Assembly (NCBI GenBank): GCA_009787385.1
Contig: WRGC01000009.1
Span: 1-59,299, forward strand
Direction: 5' to 3'
DNA: 59,299 bases
Origin: Bacillota bacterium
GTDB taxonomy: Bacteria > Bacillota > Clostridia > Christensenellales > Pumilibacteraceae
In this document: in pieces, positions 1 through 7,825 of the stretch
Position numbering within the stretch: the first letter of the stretch is position 1
Layout: every line of letters begins with the position of its first letter
The notes under the pieces: generated by a model
What the model was told of the DNA's origin: nothing
Seen by the model: only the letters and a program-made list of their open reading frames with translations
The model's database searches: none
Made by a program: the position numbers and the translations under genes

Positions 1-670
1 CCCCCCCGTCACTCAACTGATATGGAGGATTGCCAATTATTACATCAAACTTCATGTCCAATAATTCCTTTTTTCTTGATTGTGTCAAATGAATAAACTC
101 ATACGCATGTGTCTCTTGACTGCTGTACAACAACTCTTTATTTCTATTTCCATATTCATTTTGATTTGCACCACAATATTTACACTTACCACTCTTTTCA
201 AATGTATGTTGCAATCCAATATCAAATCCAATATTGCCATCTCCGTTGTCTTGTCCAAAGTTTGAATCACCATCAAAGCATGTAGCAATACTATAAGCCC
301 CATTTGCCAATCTACTACAGTACAAAGTTCTTCTTGATATCAATGCCGTCAACTCCGTTATTGCAATGCCAAACAACTGGTTTTTAAATATATGGTCTAC
401 TCTTTCTTGTATATCATCAATTTGATCTTTTAGTCCATCTATCAATCTCTTGGCTATCTCACGCAAAAAGACCCCACTTTTGCAAACAGGGTCAAAAAAT
501 TTTGTAGTTTTATCTAAGAACAACTCTTGCGGCAACAAATCCAAAATCTTGTTAGCCAACTCCGGTGAAGTAAATACTTCGTCATTACTTAGATTGGCAA
601 TGCAATCCAAAACATCTGTATTGTGCGAACCCCTTAAAAATGGATTCATCAAATCACTTTCTTTTGTCAT
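1..670 (-). CDS. Eco57I-like type II restriction-modification methylase, 5' part only (cut by window edge)
   Basis: An open frame runs from an ATG at 670 to the window edge with no stop, so at least 223 codons are present and the C-terminus is missing. The translation has a motif I-like stretch [12 protein letters not shown], a Cys-x2-Cys pair (KCKYCGA), and the adenine-N6 methylase motif [10 protein letters not shown] close to the edge. This pattern fits large methylase-plus-nuclease proteins of the Eco57I type, which modify adenine and cut the same site. The gene starts seven bases after the stop of the upstream methylase-like gene, so the two are probably co-transcribed. An alternative start is the ATG at 649. 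The nuclease part and any helicase would lie outside the window. Confidence 0.8.
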   Translation of the reverse strand, partial: MTKESDLMNPFLRGSHNTDVLDCIANLSNDEVFTSPELANKILDLLPQELFLDKTTKFFDPVCKSGVFLREIAKRLIDGLKDQIDDIQERVDHIFKNQLFGIAITELTALISRRTLYCSRLANGAYSIATCFDGDSNFGQDNGDGNIGFDIGLQHTFEKSGKCKYCGANQNEYGNRNKELLYSSQETHAYEFIHLTQSRKKELLDMKFDVIIGNPPYQLSDGG

Positions 671-677
671 ATATTTA

Positions 678-1406
678 TCATTCCATAGTAGACAATTTGT
701 CAAAACTTTTTTTATTAAAATCTTTAATTACTCTAGGCAATATCAAATCCAATCCTTGTGACTTAGACAAATCAAACATATCTTGTTGATTGCTATGTAT
801 ATCATTGTGATATTGATATGTCTGCAACAAATTGCTTAATTCAAAATCATCTCTTTTTATATAAAATTTGTCTACACTACTCCATTGTGAAAATACTATT
901 GGCGTACCATCATGTGTTGTCATTGTCAATGCATCTCCACAAATTATGTTTTTTGACAATATAAAATCTACACTTTTTATTACTTCATATCTTATTTTTG
1001 ATTTGTATATTTTCTTATATTGCAACAAAAATATTTTGTGCAAATTTTTCCTACACTCTTCTACATTGTCTTGCAAAATATCCACACCATAACAGCTACA
1101 AACAGCTATAATTGCATTGTGTTCAAAGTCATTTTGATTGTTTTTATATCTTTTTTGTACAACTGCAAGCTTTCTTTTTAGTACTTCGCAAAGAAAATTT
1201 CCTGTTCCACATGCGGGTTCCAAAAATCTACTATCAATTCTATTACACTCATTTTTTATATTATCTAACATATCTTGGACAATATTAGATGGAGTAAATA
1301 CTTCACCATGTTGTGATACTCTCTCTTTGCTTTTTACAAGATTACTTTTATTTGTATTTAACAATCTTGCGTTCATTGCTATTTGCCCAATGATTATATT
1401 TTTCAT
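678..1406 (-). CDS. SAM-dependent DNA methyltransferase-like protein of a restriction-modification locus
   Basis: This 242-residue protein carries the SAM-binding motif [12 protein letters not shown] near residue 65 and, before it, GEVFTP, typical of N6-adenine DNA methylases. A later ICGDAL segment fits the motif III region. No NPPY motif is present, so on its own it may not be catalytic. The next gene downstream, seven bases away, has NPPY. I considered a single gene broken by a frameshift, but each protein has its own motif I-like segment, so I call two adjacent genes. The upstream region holds a sigma-A promoter overlapped by a long inverted repeat (1432-1471), suggesting the locus is regulated. 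Confidence 0.75.
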   Translation of the reverse strand: MKNIIIGQIAMNARLLNTNKSNLVKSKERVSQHGEVFTPSNIVQDMLDNIKNECNRIDSRFLEPACGTGNFLCEVLKRKLAVVQKRYKNNQNDFEHNAIIAVCSCYGVDILQDNVEECRKNLHKIFLLQYKKIYKSKIRYEVIKSVDFILSKNIICGDALTMTTHDGTPIVFSQWSSVDKFYIKRDDFELSNLLQTYQYHNDIHSNQQDMFDLSKSQGLDLILPRVIKDFNKKSFDKLSTME

Positions 1407-1431
1407 AGTTTTATATAAATAAAAATTTCAA

Positions 1432-1497
1432 AATAAATTTGATAAAATATACCAATTTTATCAAATTTATTATAACAAAATTATAATAAAAAAGCAA
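1432..1497 (-). promoter_or_regulatory. Promoter with overlapping 17-bp inverted repeat upstream of the R-M genes
   Basis: On the minus strand a -35 box TTGCTT (1492-1497) is followed after 17 bases by a -10 box TATAAT (1469-1474). A perfect inverted repeat lies from 1432 to 1471: two 17-base arms (left 1432-1448, right 1455-1471) around the six bases ATACCA. It overlaps the -10 box and covers the expected start of transcription, and sits 26 bases before the ATG at 1406. That position suits an operator; an RNA hairpin in the leader is the alternative. No controller-protein gene was seen in the window. Confidence 0.6.
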
Positions 1498-1535
1498 TAA
1501 ACTAATAGCAACTTCTCAGTTCTTGCTATTTTAAT

Positions 1536-1717
1536 GAGTGTGCAAATAGAGTATATTAAGATTAAAAAAGTAACACACAATTAAAATCAACCTAAAAGCG
1601 TTCAGTTTTTTGGCTACCCAATATCTTTTTTTATTCTTTTTAGCGTCAAAAAAGAATAATGCTACTTATGTTGATTGTTTGTTCCTTATTATTAATTTAT
1701 CTCTTTGTCACACTCTC
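1536..1717 (+). repeat. Dispersed ~190-bp intergenic element, copy 1 (forward)
   Basis: Ends GAGTGTGCAAATAG and TTGTCACACTC, the family terminal inverted repeats with small changes. The G/C hairpin is degenerate here, but the T/A hairpin (ATTCTTTTTA, loop GCGT, CAAAAAAGAAT) is kept. It lies between the deacetylase and R-M genes, both on the other strand, so its orientation does not follow the neighbouring transcripts. Confidence 0.85.
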
Positions 1718-1828
1718 AATATTATTTATTACTACTATATAGCTTTATATCAATTTTCAATTATTGCCATGTTAATTTATCATCTTTGATATTTATCATT
1801 GTATTGATTACAAATTTATTTTACACAA

Positions 1829-2752
1829 TCACTCTTTCCACCACTTATATTTCAACACCTCATTTATTGGATTGCCACTAGTATCATCTATCACACTTTG
1901 TATAGCATCAAAAAACTCTCTACTACTAGGACCACTTGGTCTATTAAACCTATTGAGTTCCATCAAGTCTGTATCTTGATTGATACAATTGATATTGTAT
2001 ATACATGTAAAAGCAACATTGTAGCCCATTGATGCCAATTCCTGCTTTGCTGTATTGCTATACCTACCAAAAGGAAAAGCAAATGTGGTTGAAACTATAT
2101 CAAGCTTGTCATTGACTGCCTGTATATATTTGTCATTGTCTTGCTTCAAAGCTTTTTTGTAATCGTCTATTGATTCTCCTCGTTTCATTGCTATGCCACG
2201 ACGAGTACCCCACTTGTGCATATCATAAGTATGACAACCTATTTCAACCAATTCACTATCTACCATTTCTCTCAATTGAATATAATCCAAATGAGCATTG
2301 GCGGGCTTGCCAAATCTATCATCTAGATGTTGTTCTGTTTGTTTTCCTATAATATTGACTACTATTTTAAATTGATACTGTTGTATTAGTGGCATGACAA
2401 ATTGATACAAATTGCGATAACCATCATCAAATGTAAGAACTATAGGCTTAGGAGGCAATGGTACAGAATTTTGAACATAATTGACAATATCACTAGCAAA
2501 TATAGGATTAAAACCCATATCTTTTATGTATGACAAATCTTGTTCTAGTTGCTTGGGCGTAACAACAAATTTGCTAGGATTGTGATTAGAGATATTGTGG
2601 TACATTATTATAGGGACTACAGTACCTACATTGTCAACTGATATTTTGTTTGTACTAAGTACAAATATATTCCCATCATGAAATATGATACCAACAATAC
2701 AACAACTACAAATTGCCAATACAACTACAACTCGCCTAACATGATTTGTCAT
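1829..2752 (-). CDS. Membrane-anchored polysaccharide deacetylase (NodB domain)
   Basis: The 307-residue protein begins with one hydrophobic segment (residues 8-25) that acts as signal or anchor, so the enzyme probably works outside the membrane. The NodB fold is marked by PIIMYHNIS, the metal-binding TFDDGY and the histidine motif HTYDMH. Such enzymes remove acetyl groups from N-acetylglucosamine in peptidoglycan or surface polysaccharide; the exact substrate cannot be read from the sequence. The gene has no close operon partner: truA starts upstream on the same strand and repeat copy 1 lies downstream. No strong Shine-Dalgarno sequence precedes the ATG at 2752. Confidence 0.85.
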   Translation of the reverse strand: MTNHVRRVVVVLAICSCCIVGIIFHDGNIFVLSTNKISVDNVGTVVPIIMYHNISNHNPSKFVVTPKQLEQDLSYIKDMGFNPIFASDIVNYVQNSVPLPPKPIVLTFDDGYRNLYQFVMPLIQQYQFKIVVNIIGKQTEQHLDDRFGKPANAHLDYIQLREMVDSELVEIGCHTYDMHKWGTRRGIAMKRGESIDDYKKALKQDNDKYIQAVNDKLDIVSTTFAFPFGRYSNTAKQELASMGYNVAFTCIYNINCINQDTDLMELNRFNRPSGPSSREFFDAIQSVIDDTSGNPINEVLKYKWWKE

Positions 2753-2819
2753 AGCATTATTGTAAGCAATATTTGTTTTATTATACTAAGATGTAACTTG
2801 GGATATATCAATAAAAACA

Positions 2820-3566
2820 TCAGTATCCTACTTCAACCAAATACAAAGCACAAGCAGGTGCAATATAAGAAGTATGTTCTCTACTAGGAACTTTTAAAGC
2901 ATGTTCCAACACTTCCAATCCAACAATACCACTTCCAATACGATAAATCAAACCTGCAATAAGTCTCACCATGTTGTACAAAAATCCCTTAGATGTAATA
3001 GAAATTGTCACAATAGGCAATCCTGTCAATACACAAATATCTGTATATACAACGCACTCATGTACATTGCGTACGGTAGTATGATATTTTCCACCACTCC
3101 CACAAAAACTACCAAAGTCATGTTGTCCCTCAATCATACTACATGCTTGTCTTATAGTCTCAATATTGATTTGATTTAAAAACAACACACGATTTTGCAA
3201 TATTGGATTGTAATCACCAATGCAAAATTTGTATTGATATGTCTTGTATTTTGCACAATATCTAGCATGAAAATCGTCTACTACTAATTCACAAGTCTTT
3301 ACTCTAATACTAGGTTCTAAAAAATGATTGCAACCGCTAACAATGCGATTGCAATCTCTGTCTACTTGTGTGTCAAAATGCACAACCTGTCCCAAAGCAT
3401 GTACCCCAACATCTGTACGCCCGCTAGGATGTACTTCTATAGCATGATTGCATACTTTGGATAATGCACTTTCAATATTACCTTGTACTGTGTTTGGCGT
3501 ATAACTTTGCCTTTGCCAACCTTTAAAAGGTGTCCCATCATACTGTAGTGTAAGTTTGTATCTCAT
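2820..3566 (-). CDS. truA: tRNA pseudouridine(38-40) synthase TruA
   Basis: TruA converts uridines 38-40 in the anticodon stem-loop of many tRNAs to pseudouridine. The protein of 248 residues starts MRYKLTLQYDGTPFKGWQ and contains the catalytic-aspartate motif SGRTDVGVHALGQ. The frame stays open upstream to 3752, but those 62 codons read through repeat copy 2 and match no TruA sequence, so I place the start at the ATG at 3566. It follows ecfA and ecfT on the same strand, the common Bacillota order, but here the dispersed element separates it from ecfT. Confidence 0.92.
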   Translation of the reverse strand: MRYKLTLQYDGTPFKGWQRQSYTPNTVQGNIESALSKVCNHAIEVHPSGRTDVGVHALGQVVHFDTQVDRDCNRIVSGCNHFLEPSIRVKTCELVVDDFHARYCAKYKTYQYKFCIGDYNPILQNRVLFLNQINIETIRQACSMIEGQHDFGSFCGSGGKYHTTVRNVHECVVYTDICVLTGLPIVTISITSKGFLYNMVRLIAGLIYRIGSGIVGLEVLEHALKVPSREHTSYIAPACALYLVEVGY

Positions 3567-3607
3567 AATAAAATTTGTGTGTCCGTTGTACAATAAAACA
3601 ATCTTTA

Positions 3608-3834
3608 AACTACGACAAAAATTGTTGAAAATATACAACGAACAATTATTAACAGTAGTATACAGACTTTCAACAAAACTAGCGTTATTCTTTTTGACGC
3701 CCAAAAAGAACTCAAAAGCTCTTGGGGGGCAATCCCCCCACAAAAACCCCAAACACTTTATGGTTGATTTTAATTAATCGTTACTTCTTTCTATCTTAAT
3801 CTACTTCTATTTGCACACCCTAACTACGACAAAA
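3608..3834. repeat. 13-bp direct repeat flanking element copy 2
   Basis: AACTACGACAAAA occurs at 3608-3620 and again at 3822-3834, on either side of repeat copy 2. The right copy abuts the element end; the left copy is separated from the recognisable terminus by about 11 bases. It could be a trace of insertion or of recombination. No equally clear flanking duplication was seen at the other copies. Confidence 0.5.
3631..3822 (-). repeat. Dispersed intergenic element, copy 2 (reverse)
   Basis: Between ecfT and truA, in the direction of transcription. Read on the plus strand it has TTCTTTTTG, loop ACGC, CCAAAAAGAA and a G/C hairpin GGGGGG, loop CAAT, CCCCCC. The T run and the A run are each one base shorter than in other copies, so the stem stays paired. 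It supplies the false N-terminal extension of the truA frame. Confidence 0.88.
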
Positions 3835-3835
3835 T

Positions 3836-4654
3836 TTATTTTATCCAAATCCAATGATAAGACAAATTGAGTATTGCTACAAAAAATACCGCCAAAAACA
3901 AAAATGCAATCAAGTCTTTCAATCCAAATCTAAGTTGCTTCATACGAGTACGCCCTTTTGCTCCATTATAACAACGACTATCCAAAGCGTCCGCCAATTC
4001 GTCTCCACGCCTAAAAGATGATACAAACAATGGTATTAGTACAGGAAGCATAGACTTGGCTTTTTTGATAATATTTTTACTATCAAAATCAGCACATCTA
4101 GCCTTTTGTGCATTTATAATTTTACCTGTTTCTTCAATCAAGGTTGGTATAAATCTCAAAGCAATACTCATTATAAGAGTCAAAGTATGCACGGGCAATT
4201 TTACCAACTTAAATGGAGACAACCACCACTCCAATCCATCAGTAAGTTCTACCGGCGTTGTAGTCAATGTAAGCAATGCGGGACCAAGTACCAACAATAT
4301 AAGTCTACAAGCCATATACCCTGCTGTATACAAGCTCTGCTTGTATATCTTAAATATCCACCATTCCCAATCAGGCATGCTATCTACACTAGAATAAAAC
4401 AATATAGTAATAATACTCGTAAAAGCTACCAAGAATATAATCGGGCGTATGCTTCTTAGGACACTTTTGATAGGCACTTTAGACAAGATAGTAGCTACTA
4501 TCACAAAAAAGGCTACAATCCCATAACCCCAAAAATCAGGAACATAAAAAACCATAGTGATATAAGTTGCCACTAATAGTATCTTGAGTCTAGGATCAAG
4601 TCTATGCGTAATAGATCCACTAGGATAATATTGTCCAAAAGTAATATCTCTCAT
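3836..4654 (-). CDS. ecfT: ECF transporter transmembrane component EcfT
   Basis: EcfT is the integral membrane scaffold that couples the EcfA ATPases to exchangeable S-components for vitamin or metal uptake. The 272-residue protein starts MRDITFGQYYPSGS and has several hydrophobic segments. The two cytoplasmic coupling motifs are visible as AQKARCADF and ALDSRCYNG. The family consensus is Ala-Arg-Gly; both copies here have Cys in place of Gly, which I believe is common at the second site in Clostridia and less so at the first. It starts 12 bases after the fused ecfA gene, so the two are one transcription unit. Confidence 0.9.
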   Translation of the reverse strand: MRDITFGQYYPSGSITHRLDPRLKILLVATYITMVFYVPDFWGYGIVAFFVIVATILSKVPIKSVLRSIRPIIFLVAFTSIITILFYSSVDSMPDWEWWIFKIYKQSLYTAGYMACRLILLVLGPALLTLTTTPVELTDGLEWWLSPFKLVKLPVHTLTLIMSIALRFIPTLIEETGKIINAQKARCADFDSKNIIKKAKSMLPVLIPLFVSSFRRGDELADALDSRCYNGAKGRTRMKQLRFGLKDLIAFLFLAVFFVAILNLSYHWIWIK

Positions 4655-4666
4655 ATGTGTTTGTAT

Positions 4667-6418
4667 TTAAATCAATTTCAACTGCTCTATCAACTGCTCT
4701 ACGCTCAATATATCTATAGGCAAATCAATACCCATTTCAATCAACTTGCTAGCTATGCGTATTGAAGATGGTATATCCAATCTTAGTGATTGCAATAGTT
4801 GCGTTTGTTTAAACAATTCTTTTGGAGAAGAAACTTGCAAAAGTTTTGAACTACTAAATAGTGCTACACGATTGCAGTATTTGGCAACTTCGTCCATATT
4901 GTGACTAATCATTATTACTGTTTGACAATAATGCTTTATATTGACTATTAAATCCAATATTTCTGTCTTTCCTTTTGGATCAAGACCTGCTGTAGGCTCA
5001 TCTAAAACCAAAATTTTTGGACGCATTGCTATTACACCCGCCAATGCTACACGGCGTTTTTGTCCCCCAGAAAGTTCAAATGGAGACTTGTTTGCTATAG
5101 TATCAAAGTCCAATCCAACAAGATGTATAGATTCTTTTACCCTTTGCTCTATTTCTTTTTGCTCCAATTTTATATTCTTTGGACCAAAAGCTATATCCTT
5201 TGCTACAGTCTCATCAAACAACTGGTACTCAGGATACTGAAATACCATTCCAACTTGACTTCTCAAACTTTTGAAATCAAATTTGCTACTCAAGTCTAGA
5301 CCACAAACAACAAGTTGTCCGTATTGCATTTTGATAAGAGCATTCAAATGCCCTACAAATGTCGTTTTGCCACTTCCAGTATGCCCAACAATACCCAAAA
5401 AATCACCTTCATTTATTGATATGTCTATACTATCCAACGCTACTTTGGCAAAGCTAGACTTAGGGCTATAAGTATATGTCAAGTCCTTGGCGGCTACAAT
5501 GACGGGCTTGAGAGTATCAGTTGTCTCATTAGAGATATAATGTTGACTATTTTTTTTAACAACATATTGATTTGAATTTTGTGCTTTCAATGATGATGAT
5601 AACTTGTCCACAAGATTTTTTTCATCATTTATCCCCGTTAGTCCAAGACTGCTAGCAATGTTGGCATAAGGTGGCAACTCCAAACCCGCATCTACCAATA
5701 TGTCTTTATAATCAAATATCTCCTTACCACCGTCCAATACAATCTTGCCTTTGTTGAGTACTACAATACGGTCAGCCAAGTGAGCTTCTTCCATAAAGTG
5801 AGTAATCATAATTACTGTCATGCCATGTTCACGATTGAGTTGTTGCACCACTTTGAGTACTTCATCTCTACCTTTGGGATCAAGCATACTAGTAGACTCA
5901 TCCAAAACTATCACCCTAGGCTTAAGTGCCAAAATACTTGCTATTGCCACTCTTTGCTTTTGTCCACCACTCAACCTAGTATGAGTACCCTTGGCATATT
6001 CAGTCATGCCAACAACTTGTAAAGCCCAATCAACTCTCTCTCTTATTTCTGCTCTAGGTATCCCTATATTTTCTGGACCAAATGCAACATCATCTTCTAC
6101 AATTGTCGCAACAGTTTGGTTGTCTGGATTTTGAAAAACTAGTCCAACTGTCTTTCTTATCTCAAACAACTTGCGTTTGTCCAAAGTACTGTTGCCTTGC
6201 ACCAAAACTTGCCCTTTATCAGGCATAAGTAATCCATTGCACAGTCTTGCAATAGTACTCTTTCCACTACCATTGTGACCACAAAGTGCAACAAAACTGC
6301 CCTCTTCTATAGAAAGAGACAAATTGTACAACACTGGAGTAACTGCCCCCAAATATGCAAATGAAACATTATTAAACTCTATCACTATGTAATGACCAAA
6401 TGATAGACATATGGTCAT
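4667..6418 (-). CDS. Fused EcfA1-EcfA2 energy-coupling factor ATPase
   Basis: This 583-residue protein contains two complete ABC ATPase domains that are normally separate EcfA1 and EcfA2 proteins. Domain 1 has Walker A GHNGSGKST (47-55), signature LSGGQKQ (149-155) and Walker B ending in DES (about 173-175), then STSMLDP, an EcfA1-type sequence. Domain 2 has Walker A GHTGSGKT (345-352), signature LSGGQKR (449-455) and DEPTAGLDP, as in EcfA2. A linker of about 50 polar residues (262-310) joins them. The fusion provides the heterodimer that powers ECF uptake with EcfT. The start is uncertain: the ATG at 6418 or a GTG just before IEFNNVSF (about 6385); neither has a clear ribosome site. Confidence 0.92.
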   Translation of the reverse strand: MTICLSFGHYIVIEFNNVSFAYLGAVTPVLYNLSLSIEEGSFVALCGHNGSGKSTIARLCNGLLMPDKGQVLVQGNSTLDKRKLFEIRKTVGLVFQNPDNQTVATIVEDDVAFGPENIGIPRAEIRERVDWALQVVGMTEYAKGTHTRLSGGQKQRVAIASILALKPRVIVLDESTSMLDPKGRDEVLKVVQQLNREHGMTVIMITHFMEEAHLADRIVVLNKGKIVLDGGKEIFDYKDILVDAGLELPPYANIASSLGLTGINDEKNLVDKLSSSLKAQNSNQYVVKKNSQHYISNETTDTLKPVIVAAKDLTYTYSPKSSFAKVALDSIDISINEGDFLGIVGHTGSGKTTFVGHLNALIKMQYGQLVVCGLDLSSKFDFKSLRSQVGMVFQYPEYQLFDETVAKDIAFGPKNIKLEQKEIEQRVKESIHLVGLDFDTIANKSPFELSGGQKRRVALAGVIAMRPKILVLDEPTAGLDPKGKTEILDLIVNIKHYCQTVIMISHNMDEVAKYCNRVALFSSSKLLQVSSPKELFKQTQLLQSLRLDIPSSIRIASKLIEMGIDLPIDILSVEQLIEQLKLI

Positions 6419-6536
6419 AATTGATTTAAACAGTCAAATATTTTAAAATATCAATATAAAAAATTTTATATTCTCACACTAAGTTGCACAATGCGTTTTA
6501 AGTAAGTATTAAAAAGCATTACAATACAACAAATCA

Positions 6537-7121
6537 TCATTCAAAAATATCATCTATATCTACAGTTTGATTCAATACTATTCCCGAATGAAAAAGTCTA
6601 GGCAAAAGCACTGCCAAAGCTCTAGTGAAAGCGTAGTCAGAAAATACTAGCACCATAGCATTAAGCACATATACTGCAATATACAAAGCCATACCACTCA
6701 ATCCATACAATCCTTGATATCCAAAAATATCAAAGAAAAACAAAACAGCTACAGTACTACTCAACAAACTCAATCCCGCAATCAACAACAACCTAACAAT
6801 ACCAGTGTTTTGATTGTATTCCAACTTAAAAATTATACAAACCAATATGCTATGTGGTACTGTAAATAGACAATACTCAATCAACAATAATGGTCTAAAC
6901 CCCATTATTGCAAGAGTCAATAGTCCTGTAGCCAACATACTAATCAAACCAAATCCCCAATTTGCTTTTTTGACTACAACATAAAAACACAATGGACAGA
7001 CAATCAATGGTGCAACGCTAAAAAACAAAGGCAACAATCCACCCATTATCAATGATATCGTAGCCAATGCCGTAGCAATACCCGAATACGATATATTTCT
7101 TGCACTCTTAGATGAATTCAT
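6537..7121 (-). CDS. Multi-pass membrane protein, possible ECF S-component
   Basis: A 194-residue hydrophobic protein with about six predicted membrane segments and a short acidic tail (VDIDDIFE). The size, topology and position directly upstream of the ECF ATPase gene on the same strand fit a substrate-binding S-component. I see no signature that names a vitamin, and the family cannot be fixed by eye. The 118-base gap to ecfA holds no obvious terminator, so co-transcription is possible. A membrane protein unrelated to ECF uptake remains the alternative. Confidence 0.5.
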   Translation of the reverse strand: MNSSKSARNISYSGIATALATISLIMGGLLPLFFSVAPLIVCPLCFYVVVKKANWGFGLISMLATGLLTLAIMGFRPLLLIEYCLFTVPHSILVCIIFKLEYNQNTGIVRLLLIAGLSLLSSTVAVLFFFDIFGYQGLYGLSGMALYIAVYVLNAMVLVFSDYAFTRALAVLLPRLFHSGIVLNQTVDIDDIFE

Positions 7122-7227
7122 TATTTGAATTTAATATTCAACCATAAAACTTTATAACAAAATCTCTTCATCAATTTTAAAGATAATACAATCTAGTATA
7201 AGAACTTTAAATTTAATTAAATAAATA

Positions 7228-7812
7228 TTATCTACAACATGACGATAAAATGCAATAACACAAAAGACAATTGCACAATTGATCTGTTTGCCCTCTTCTA
7301 TAATCACTTTGATTATTACTATACCTAGCTTGACTGCCAAAATTTTGAGCATTGGCTTGCCCATTGCCGACAACCTGATCTAGTTTGTCAAGTGCATTCT
7401 TGTATTTTTGATTGGTTGGATCTAAATTGATAGCCATATTTAGATGCTTACGACATTCCGAAATCCAATCTCTCTTATAAAAAATTATGGACTGCATATA
7501 ATGCCATTCACCATTTCTATCCATCATACCATCCAATAGAGATTGTGCAGCATCTATATTGTCGCTCTTAATAAGTCTATCAACTTCTTCAAACCCCGTA
7601 TTTCCACCCTGTTGTTTTTGATTTTGATTGTCTTTGTACATTCTGTACTCTATATTCAAATCGTTTAGCTTGCGTGCTGCTTCATTTCCTTCTATACCTG
7701 ACTTAAAGCGTTCTTCAGACAATTTTGCATTTTCAAAAGTATAGGCATTCTCTACTTCTTCAGGCATTGCTGTATTAGGTAATCCCAACAGCTTGTATAT
7801 ATTTGATTCCAT
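7228..7812 (-). CDS. J-domain-like/TPR protein with cysteine-rich C-terminal tail
   Basis: The 194-residue protein starts ESNIYKLLGLPNTAMPEEVENAY, like the first helices of a J-domain, but no His-Pro-Asp motif follows, so it should not activate DnaK in the usual way. Residues about 85-145 look like TPR helices (WHYMQSIIFYKRDWISECRK, INLDPTNQKYKNALDK). The last 15 residues hold six cysteines (CNCLLCYCILSSCCR), suggesting metal binding or membrane association. The ATG at 7812 is chosen because GGAGAG precedes it at normal spacing; a TTG at 7824 is in frame. It lies 13 bases after the DUF5685 gene and probably works with it. Function unknown. Confidence 0.7.
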   Translation of the reverse strand: MESNIYKLLGLPNTAMPEEVENAYTFENAKLSEERFKSGIEGNEAARKLNDLNIEYRMYKDNQNQKQQGGNTGFEEVDRLIKSDNIDAAQSLLDGMMDRNGEWHYMQSIIFYKRDWISECRKHLNMAINLDPTNQKYKNALDKLDQVVGNGQANAQNFGSQARYSNNQSDYRRGQTDQLCNCLLCYCILSSCCR

Positions 7813-7825
7813 TTTACTCTCCAAA

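Larger units (their letters stand above)
1407..1828. other. Intergenic region, 422 bp
   Basis: Between the R-M locus and the deacetylase gene. It holds the R-M promoter and inverted repeat (1432-1497) and repeat copy 1 (1536-1717). In the remaining 1718-1828 I see only AT-rich sequence and no convincing gene or hairpin. Confidence 0.7.

Noticed and set aside
1..1406. One frameshifted methylase gene instead of two genes
   Set aside because: Each frame has its own motif I-like segment and a suitable start, with a seven-base gap, as in two-gene R-M loci.
3567..3752. Longer TruA with a 62-residue N-terminal extension
   Set aside because: The extension reads through repeat copy 2; TruA proteins begin at the MRYKLTLQYDG-type start.
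7152..7373. Separate 73-codon gene overlapping the J-domain-like gene
   Set aside because: It lies in another frame over the 3' end of a better supported gene and has no motif or ribosome site.
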